From: Aeromonas simiae
Lineage (GTDB): Bacteria > Pseudomonadota > Gammaproteobacteria > Enterobacterales > Aeromonadaceae
Assembly: GCF_000820125.1 (NCBI RefSeq)
Contig: NZ_CDBY01000057.1
Span: 62,001 to 126,000, forward strand
DNA: 64,000 bases
Direction of reading: 5' to 3'
A model generated the notes under the pieces. It saw nothing but the letters and a program-made list of their open reading frames with translations, was not told the DNA's origin and made no database searches. The position numbers and the translations under genes were made by a program. Shown piece after piece: positions 1 to 5,574 of this stretch; position 1 is the first letter of the stretch; the number at the start of each line of letters is the position of its first letter.

Positions 1-737
1 ACGGCCCGATCCGGGTTGGCATCACCCCGCGCGGCAATCTCAAAGGCCTGGGGCACCACAGTGTCAAACTTGATGATGTCGGCGATGTCATAGACAAACG
101 AGAGGGGCTTGCCACTATGGATAAAACCGATGGCGGGGGCATAACCCGCCGCCAGGATCGCCGCCTCCGTGATGCCGTAGAGGCAGGAGGTGGCGGCGCT
201 GATGCACTGATTGGGCAAGTCTCCCTTCTCCCAGTCCTTGGGATCATAGCGCCGCCCCAGCCACTTCACCCCGTAGCGGGCGGCCAGCAGCTTGTAGGTC
301 TCCCGCACCCGCGCCCCTTCGATACCGCGCAACTGATCCACCGAGCGGCGGCTGGGGGGCGGCTCACCGAAGCGCAGTTCAAACATCTTGCGCACCACCT
401 TGAGGCGCAGATCGTCATCGAGCGCCAGTCTGGCCTGATAGAGCAGCCGATCGGAGCGAGCCCCGCCCGGTTGGCCCGCCGCATAGAGGCGCACTCCGGC
501 CTCCCCCACCCAGACCAGCAGGGTGCCCGCCGTCGCCGCCAGCTTGACGGCAGCATGAGAGACCCGAGTGCCGGGTTCGAGCATCAGGCAGGCGACGGTG
601 CCGATAGGGATGTGGGTGCGAACGCCCTCTTTATCCAGCAGCACAAAGGCACCGTCGATCACATCGAGCTGGCCATATTTGAGAAACAGCATGGCCCGGC
701 GATCCTTGATGGGCAGCGGCTTGAGCGGCGGCAGCAT
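1..737 (-). CDS. cas1: CRISPR integrase Cas1 (type I-E), 3' end outside window
   Basis: Cas1 is the nuclease/integrase subunit of the Cas1-Cas2 spacer-acquisition complex. The minus strand reads without a stop from ATG at 737 (MLPPLKPLPIKDRRAMLFLK) to the window edge, about 245 codons. The three metal-binding catalytic positions of the family are visible: Glu in YGITEAA, His in GFIHSG and Asp in YDIADI. The ATG shares its first base with the TGA of cas6e (TGATG), so translation is probably coupled. Gene order and sequence fit the type I-E clade. Cas2 would be expected just past the left edge. Family assignment is confident; only the C-terminus is missing, because of the window boundary. Confidence 0.95.
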   Translation of the reverse strand, partial: MLPPLKPLPIKDRRAMLFLKYGQLDVIDGAFVLLDKEGVRTHIPIGTVACLMLEPGTRVSHAAVKLAATAGTLLVWVGEAGVRLYAAGQPGGARSDRLLYQARLALDDDLRLKVVRKMFELRFGEPPPSRRSVDQLRGIEGARVRETYKLLAARYGVKWLGRRYDPKDWEKGDLPNQCISAATSCLYGITEAAILAAGYAPAIGFIHSGKPLSFVYDIADIIKFDTVVPQAFEIAARGDANPDRA

Positions 738-1348
738 CAGGCTCTCCCCAGTGAAAGCAAGCCACAGCCCAGAGATTTGGCCGGGCCTATTCCCCCCTGT
801 AGCGCCACCAGCAGGGCCTGGGGGTCGTTCACTCTCAAATAGCCCTCGAAGATCGCCGTCAGCACACTGAGGCGACTATCGCCCTTGCGCCCCTGCTGCA
901 TGGTCGAGCCACTGACCAGCGCCTGAAGCGGGGTAAAACCATGGCGCTCGCCCTGGCGGGCGAGCCAGGCCAACTGCTCCTCCTCGCGGCACAGTCCCCG
1001 GCGCTTGCCATCCCGGGTCACGGTCGGGTTGGCTTGCAGACGAAAGCGATAGGTGTGTTCTGGCTCGAGCCACTGCTCGGGCGCAATGCACTTCTCCTGT
1101 ACCTCCCCTTGCAGGTAATACGGCAGCTCGCGCAGCGGCCCCCAGTTACCTGCGGTTTGCGACTGCACCAGCAACTGGGGTTGTTGCCAGTTGGCCATCG
1201 GCTCAAGGCGCCACAAGAAGCGCGCTGGCGCCGTCTGCTCGTCAGGGGCGAAGGCCCTGGCCAGGGTGCGATGCAGTTCGTAGGGATTGGCCAGATCCCG
1301 GCGCGCCTCGCGACTTCTGGGGTTGAGGATCAGTTTGCTCAGGAACAT
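737..1348 (-). CDS. cas6e: Cas6e crRNA endoribonuclease (CasE)
   Basis: Cas6e cleaves the repeat hairpin of pre-crRNA and stays bound to the 3' handle as a Cascade subunit. The product is 203 aa, close to the family size. The N-terminus (MFLSKLILNP, then PYELHRTLARAF) is typical, and His26 aligns with the catalytic histidine near residue 20 of known Cas6e proteins. The glycine-rich C-terminus (GIGPAKSLGCGLLSL) is the conserved RNA-binding G-loop. It overlaps cas5e by 10 bases and cas1 by one base, inside a compact operon. It would be the enzyme to process the degenerate repeats seen at 5479-5555. Confidence 0.95.
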   Translation of the reverse strand: MFLSKLILNPRSREARRDLANPYELHRTLARAFAPDEQTAPARFLWRLEPMANWQQPQLLVQSQTAGNWGPLRELPYYLQGEVQEKCIAPEQWLEPEHTYRFRLQANPTVTRDGKRRGLCREEEQLAWLARQGERHGFTPLQALVSGSTMQQGRKGDSRLSVLTAIFEGYLRVNDPQALLVALQGGIGPAKSLGCGLLSLGRA

Positions 1349-1986
1349 GGCGCCTCCTGCGGCTCCAATGGCAATGTGGTGACAAAACGCGGCCCGAAGC
1401 GGCGTTCAGCAAAAGGGGCGATAGGTTGATCGAGGCGTACCGCCCCTTCGCTGGCCTCCAGCAGCAGGCGGCGCACCTGCCGGCCCGCCCCGTCGCTCAA
1501 CTCGGGGTAGTCGCTCAACGCAGCGATCAGAGCACACTCTTGCAGGCCATCGGGCAGATAGACCGGTGGCGAAGGCAGGCAGCCCTTACGGCCCAAGCTA
1601 AGAGGCCAATGGGGCCTCTTCAGCGCTTGGTGGATCTGAGTCAGCAGGAGACTATCGCCTTCCAAACCAACCAGAAAGGCGGCGTCACTCAGGTAGTAGC
1701 GGGGGCTGACCACAGTGCGTTTCAGATCCACCTTGCCCGCTGCGTTGATGACCCCGGTCGCCGTCTGATAGTCGCGCAGCACCACCCCTTCCCTGTCCAC
1801 CCGCACCCCCATGGTGAGGGCGGCGAGATCGTCGACCGGCTCGCTGCGATCCCGCCCCAAGGCGGCGCAGATAAGACCCAGCACCCCCGACTTGGAGGGC
1901 TCGAGCTGAGTGTCGCGCTCATCGAAGCGGCTGGTGGTCCCCCAAGATTGCAGGGGCCCCTGCAGCCGCAGTAGCAGTGTCGGCAT
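1339..1986 (-). CDS. cas5e: Cas5e Cascade subunit (CasD)
   Basis: Cas5e caps the 5' handle of the crRNA in Cascade. The 215-aa product starts MPTLLLRLQGPLQSWG, the characteristic Cas5 RAMP N-terminus, followed by SRFDERDTQLEPSKSGVLGL, which is conserved in CasD. It overlaps the following cas6e by 10 bases and begins two bases after the cas7e stop. Length and motif order are normal for the family and nothing suggests inactivation. Confidence 0.95.
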   Translation of the reverse strand: MPTLLLRLQGPLQSWGTTSRFDERDTQLEPSKSGVLGLICAALGRDRSEPVDDLAALTMGVRVDREGVVLRDYQTATGVINAAGKVDLKRTVVSPRYYLSDAAFLVGLEGDSLLLTQIHQALKRPHWPLSLGRKGCLPSPPVYLPDGLQECALIAALSDYPELSDGAGRQVRRLLLEASEGAVRLDQPIAPFAERRFGPRFVTTLPLEPQEAPCS

Positions 1987-1987
1987 C

Positions 1988-3124
1988 TTACTCCTCCCAT
2001 TGGGTCTCGACGGCGTCGCGCACCCAGGCGGCCAGATCGCTCACCGAGCTACGGGCCAGGCTGTTGTCGAGCTGCCACTTGCCAGTGAGGTCGATATGGG
2101 CCCAGCAATCGCCAACATCACCGTAAACAGGGGCCAGCTTGCACGCGTAGTCAGCCAGCGCCGCCACCGACTGCTCGGTCAGGCTCTTGTCATGGCGCGG
2201 CTGAATGGGGCGCTCAAAGGCATTGGCCAGGTTGAGGGGGCTTTTGCGCAGACTCACCCCGATAAACTCGGGCAGGTTGTGAGCGGCGAAGCTGTTCTGC
2301 TTGCCGGTCGGGATGGCGCGCACCATGGCCTGGATCAGGGCCTCAATGGCCGAGCCGGTGAGCTCTTTGTCCTCTTGCAGGTTTTTCAGCAGCAGACCCA
2401 CATCGAGCGCCGCATAGCGATAGAAGGTGGCGGAGTTGAACTCGACCTGGCCAATCATGCCAGCACCGGTCTCGTCGGGGCCACCGACGTCATCGATGGC
2501 GGTGAAGTAATCAAAGTCACGCTCGACCCTGTGGGTGCTGATGGCGTGAGCCACCTGGCAGGCCGCATCCTGATTGACCTGGGGCAGGTCGGCCAGCATA
2601 CGACCGAAGAGGGCGACATCCACCGCCTTGCCCCCATCAAGCAGCCCCTTGGCCTGCTTGACCAACTCGGCCGACATGACTGCCTTGCTCTCTTTTTTCC
2701 CCTTCTTCTCACCCGCTGCCGGGATGATCAGGGCGTCCCAATGGGCTTCGATCAGCGCGGCGAGACCGGCGATCTCGCGCTCGCCGAGAAACAGCAGATA
2801 CTCGGTCTTGCCATTGTCCTTGAGCTTGAGTCCAGCCGCCGCCAGGGCCACCTCAATCTTGCCCATCGCCTCCTCCGGATCGCGCCCCATCAGCCTGTCC
2901 AGCAGCAGCGCCTGCAATTTTTGGGTACGCAGCGCCCGATACTCGGCCGGGATCAGCTGCTGATCGCGGCTATAGAGGCGGATGGCACGCTTGAAACACT
3001 GGCTGCTGACCCGAGCCCGGCGCTGGCCACCGAAGAGGGCATCCTTAGGGGCCCCGGTATCGTCGCGGTTCAGGTTGGAGGGGGCGAAGTTCTGGATCAG
3101 ATGCAGTTCAACAAACAGCGTCAT
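1988..3124 (-). CDS. cas7e: Cas7e Cascade backbone subunit (CasC)
   Basis: Cas7e forms the helical backbone of Cascade (six copies in E. coli). Its thumbs kink the crRNA so that every sixth spacer base does not pair. The 378-aa protein carries the family N-terminus (MTLFVELHLIQNFAPSNLNR) and the motif GGQRRARVSSQCFKRAIR. A lysine-rich insert (GEKKGKKESK) lies in the middle. ATG 3124 is preceded by AAGGAGAGAAACC. The gene sits 20 bases after cse2. The six-base pairing periodicity it imposes matters for the predicted guide-target match at 5426-5437. Confidence 0.96.
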   Translation of the reverse strand: MTLFVELHLIQNFAPSNLNRDDTGAPKDALFGGQRRARVSSQCFKRAIRLYSRDQQLIPAEYRALRTQKLQALLLDRLMGRDPEEAMGKIEVALAAAGLKLKDNGKTEYLLFLGEREIAGLAALIEAHWDALIIPAAGEKKGKKESKAVMSAELVKQAKGLLDGGKAVDVALFGRMLADLPQVNQDAACQVAHAISTHRVERDFDYFTAIDDVGGPDETGAGMIGQVEFNSATFYRYAALDVGLLLKNLQEDKELTGSAIEALIQAMVRAIPTGKQNSFAAHNLPEFIGVSLRKSPLNLANAFERPIQPRHDKSLTEQSVAALADYACKLAPVYGDVGDCWAHIDLTGKWQLDNSLARSSVSDLAAWVRDAVETQWEE

Positions 3125-3144
3125 GGTTTCTCTCCTTGAAGGAT

Positions 3145-3660
3145 TTAGTCGTTTGAATCGGCATTGGCCGCGATACGGTAAAAATCGGTGGCCCAGCGGC
3201 GGCGCAATTTATCAAGTTGCTCGGGGCGAGTGGGGTTAAGCCAATCGGTGAGATCCCAGAGCAAACGTTGATAATCGATGGCCAGATCGTGGGATCTGAG
3301 CAGGGTCACACAATGGCGCAATGGCTCGGCCAGGGTCTCGCCATCACTCTCAAGCAGGGCGATAAAACGCCCCTCGATGGATGGGCTCTGCTCCTGCTTG
3401 CGATAGAGAACGCCCATCGCCTTGGCCAGGGTTGTCTCGTTGTGCTTTGGATGAAGCGCAAAGAGCCCGGCCACCAGATAGTGGGACTGTCGACGGGCCG
3501 AGTCGGGGTGCTCATCGGCGGCCATAAAGGGCTCGACATAAGGAAAGACGCGCGGCGCAGTGCCGGGGACAAAAGTGAGACTGCGGCGCAGCTCAGCCAA
3601 GGCCCCGCGGTTGTTCTGTGCGAGACGCAGCAGATGGTCGACAAAGGGCTGGTCACTCAT
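3145..3660 (-). CDS. cse2: Cse2 Cascade small subunit (CasB)
   Basis: Cse2 (Cas11e) is the helical small subunit, present twice in Cascade, that stabilises the R-loop. The 171-aa product contains LAQNNRGALAELRRSLTF and a C-terminal LDKLRRRWATDFYR segment, both typical of CasB. It begins at an ATG that overlaps the end of cse1 by four bases (ATGA) and is followed 20 bases later by cas7e, the canonical cse1-cse2-cas7 order. Confidence 0.95.
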   Translation of the reverse strand: MSDQPFVDHLLRLAQNNRGALAELRRSLTFVPGTAPRVFPYVEPFMAADEHPDSARRQSHYLVAGLFALHPKHNETTLAKAMGVLYRKQEQSPSIEGRFIALLESDGETLAEPLRHCVTLLRSHDLAIDYQRLLWDLTDWLNPTRPEQLDKLRRRWATDFYRIAANADSND

Positions 3661-5210
3661 TGAACTTCTCCTGTTTCGTTAAGGGCTGTCAGTTGCTCCC
3701 GGATGGCAGAGCGCAAACGGGACTGTGCCTTGGCATTGGCACGCCACACACTGGTGCTGCCTCCCAGGCTGGTCAGTTGCACCTCCCAAGCGGCCAGGGC
3801 CGCCTCTTTCAGCACCAGCTGCCACTGCTGCTCGGCAGCATCGGGGGCGTCTTCGATACGCGCCAATATCGTCATCAGGGCGCGCTCGGCGCGAGCAAAG
3901 AAAAGCGGCGCCACGGGGCCTGCCTCAAATAGGACTCTGGCACGGCTGCGGGTATCCTTCTGCTGGCTATCAGGCAGGGTATCGGCAATCAGTTGGACGG
4001 CCGCCCCTCTGAGCGAGGCAAACAGGGTCTCGGCCATCTCCAACATATCTCGGGCCGTTCGAGTTATCTCGGGTTGCTCAAGAAGGGCCAATGGCAACGC
4101 CAAGTGTTCTACGCGCCAGCGCAGCAACTTGGCTTGATCGCTAGCCAGCCCGGCCACCAGCAGGCGAAGGTGTTTTTTGCTCAGCGATTTGTTTAAGCGG
4201 GTGGCGCTATTGAGGATCGCTGCCGGAGCCGACTTTTTATCGCCCCCATCGGGCAGCAGGGCCGGCAGATCGCGCCAGAGGGCTCGCCCCTCGCTAAAGG
4301 TGAGGCGCACAGGCCCGGCGCTCCCCTCACGGAAATTGGCCATGGGGTCGGGGGCATGGGGATCCTCGTCCAGCCCCTCCCCGGCCGCAAAACGCAACCA
4401 GCGGATGGTGCCATCCTCTTCGCCTTGAAACAGCACGGCCCGGGTCTGGCGGGTATAGCGATCGTTGGGGCCGGTCGCGAGCCGCGGCGGCGCCTTGAGG
4501 TTGGCGATGGTCAGTGCCGGCTGCTCCCAGCTCGGCACGTCTTCATGGTCAGGCGAGGCGGGATGTAAGCCCAGAACCAAGGTTTGCGCCAGGCACTCCC
4601 CCAGCGGCAAAACGGCCGCCGTATTGGCCAAGGGGCCCGCCTTATCGGCATCACGAAACACCTTAACCAGCCCACCCGGTGTGCACTGCAAGAAACCGAG
4701 CAGGGTCCGGATGGCATGAGACGATGAGATGGCATCAGGCGCTGTGTCCACCGAGTGGTTAAACACCACAGGGGCATTGCCACTGACGCTGGCCAGATCG
4801 ATCTGCGTCCAAGGTTTGAACTTCTCGCCGGTCTCGGTGGCCGTGGCCAGCCCGGCCACCTGCATAAAGGGGAGCTCGGGGTGAAACAGCCAGAAGCGAT
4901 CACGCCACTTGTCCAGGTAGGCGGTAATGGCCTCGGTCGGTAGCCCCTGGCTAAACCAGTGGCGCAACTCTCGTTGCCCCCAGTTAGACATCTGTGCGCT
5001 TAAGGCCCGGTGGGTGATGGCAAGCAGCAGGCGATATTGGGCCATCAGGGAGGGTGGCGCCGTCTCGGCCAAGGCCACTATCTGCGACGCCTGATCAAAC
5101 AGGGCCAGCAGGCCCAGCTCCCGAACCTCACCGCTGAGCATTTTGACCGGCAGCCAGGGCTCGTCGAGTAAGCTAACCTTCTTTGTTGTTGTGATCTGAT
5201 GACTTATCAC
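3657..5210 (-). CDS. cse1: Cse1 / Cas8e large subunit of Cascade (CasA)
   Basis: Cse1 recognises the PAM and recruits Cas3. The product is 517 aa from a GTG at 5210 (first residues MISHQITTTKK, then VSLLDEPWLPV, the standard CasA opening). This start is chosen because GGGAGGGGG lies about five bases upstream. Reading on to a TTG at 5297 would add a low-complexity extension absent from the family. E. coli CasA is about 500 aa. The gene is separated from cas3 by a 364-base gap holding its candidate promoter and the mini-CRISPR-like element, so Cascade is probably transcribed separately from cas3. Confidence 0.94.
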   Translation of the reverse strand: MISHQITTTKKVSLLDEPWLPVKMLSGEVRELGLLALFDQASQIVALAETAPPSLMAQYRLLLAITHRALSAQMSNWGQRELRHWFSQGLPTEAITAYLDKWRDRFWLFHPELPFMQVAGLATATETGEKFKPWTQIDLASVSGNAPVVFNHSVDTAPDAISSSHAIRTLLGFLQCTPGGLVKVFRDADKAGPLANTAAVLPLGECLAQTLVLGLHPASPDHEDVPSWEQPALTIANLKAPPRLATGPNDRYTRQTRAVLFQGEEDGTIRWLRFAAGEGLDEDPHAPDPMANFREGSAGPVRLTFSEGRALWRDLPALLPDGGDKKSAPAAILNSATRLNKSLSKKHLRLLVAGLASDQAKLLRWRVEHLALPLALLEQPEITRTARDMLEMAETLFASLRGAAVQLIADTLPDSQQKDTRSRARVLFEAGPVAPLFFARAERALMTILARIEDAPDAAEQQWQLVLKEAALAAWEVQLTSLGGSTSVWRANAKAQSRLRSAIREQLTALNETGEVQ

Positions 5211-5376
5211 GCTCCCCCTCCCATCGAATGTCACAGCGAAACTGAAAACGTTGCACACCTTGTTTTCGCCAAGCCACAAAGAGCAGCACAACAACAACTA
5301 GTGCAGCCCACCCCGACCCTGACTCAAAAAAGCCGGCAACCAAGCTAATAAATTGAGACCCCATAACCGCGCTCAC
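5173..5376 (-). CDS. putative small single-pass membrane protein between the cse1 promoter and cse1
   Basis: A 67-codon ORF opens with GTG at 5376 (an in-frame ATG is at 5364) and ends 38 bases inside cse1 in another frame. The predicted peptide has a hydrophobic helix (GWAALVVVVLLFVAW, about residues 22-36) followed immediately by RKQ and a charged, hydrophilic tail. That layout is common in small membrane proteins and in peptide toxins. No good Shine-Dalgarno is seen, so it may be untranslated 5' leader. Its position, directly downstream of the promoter targeted by the CRISPR-like RNA, makes it a candidate CreT-type toxin or leader peptide. I recognise no family. Confidence 0.3.
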   Translation of the reverse strand: MSAVMGSQFISLVAGFFESGSGWAALVVVVLLFVAWRKQGVQRFQFRCDIRWEGERDKSSDHNNKEG

Positions 5377-5395
5377 TTTATGATCACAGGGACTA

Positions 5396-5423
5396 AATGT
5401 ACCATCGAGAAAATAAAGATCAA
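5396..5423 (-). promoter_or_regulatory. candidate promoter of the cse1 (Cascade) operon
   Basis: On the minus strand TTGATC (5423-5418) and TACATT (5401-5396) are separated by 16 bases, each matching 4 of 6 consensus positions. Transcription would start near 5389, about 180 bases before the cse1 GTG. The -35 box touches the PAM of the site matched by the CRISPR-like spacer, so Cascade bound there should occlude it. The promoter call rests only on sequence resemblance. Confidence 0.4.
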
Positions 5424-5437
5424 AGACTAAGTTGTTT
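5423..5437 (+). promoter_or_regulatory. predicted Cascade target: AAG PAM plus 12-nt seed match
   Basis: AAG at 5423-5425, the canonical type I-E PAM on the non-target strand, is followed by ACTAAGTTGTTT (5426-5437). The spacer-like sequence at 5508 begins ACTAACTTGTTT. Eleven of the first 12 positions agree, and the one mismatch is at position 6, which Cas7e flips out of pairing. The match then stops, as expected for a guide that binds without licensing cleavage. The site abuts the -35 box of the candidate cse1 promoter. Confidence 0.6.
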
Positions 5438-5478
5438 TGGTTTAAATTGCATTTATCGACCAGCTATGCGATTGTTTA

Positions 5479-5555
5479 TCCACTCCCTACTTTGCAGGGA
5501 TGAACCAACTAACTTGTTTGCGAAGTTATTTTCCCCATTCCATGGGGATGAGGGG
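5479..5555 (+). ncRNA. degenerate mini-CRISPR: two repeat-like hairpins and a ~20-nt spacer (CreR/CreA-like)
   Basis: Read on the plus strand, 5479-5507 ends GCAGGGATGAACCA and 5527-5555 contains TTTTCCCCATTCCATGGGGA followed by TGAGGGG. Both resemble the type I-E repeat of the E. coli type (TTCCCCGCGCCAGCGGGGAT then AAACCG). The first can form a 5-bp stem (TCCCT/AGGGA), the second a 7-bp stem (TCCCCAT/ATGGGGA), and each stem is followed by an ATGA- handle. The repeat-like units are 48 bases apart, not the usual 60-61, leaving about 20 nt (5508-5527) of spacer. Two degenerate repeats around a short spacer whose seed matches a nearby promoter define the published CreA/CreR elements, which are processed by Cas6 and loaded on Cascade to repress a toxin or the cas genes. 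No convincing promoter for this strand was found. Confidence 0.6.
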
Positions 5556-5569
5556 GCGGCAACGCCCCC
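5552..5569. terminator. GC-rich hairpin between cas3 end and the CRISPR-like element
   Basis: GGGGGCG (5552-5558) and CGCCCCC (5563-5569) form a 7-bp stem with a GCAA loop. It lies five bases beyond the cas3 stop and partly overlaps the tail of the second repeat-like unit. No T-run follows on either strand. It could end the cas3 message, cap the 3' end of the plus-strand small RNA, or both. Confidence 0.4.
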
Positions 5570-5574
5570 CACTT

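Noticed and set aside
5479-5555. Calling the two repeat-like units an ordinary CRISPR array
   Set aside because: The units are only 48 bases apart, differ in sequence and stem length, and there are just two; a type I-E array has identical repeats at 60-61-base spacing.
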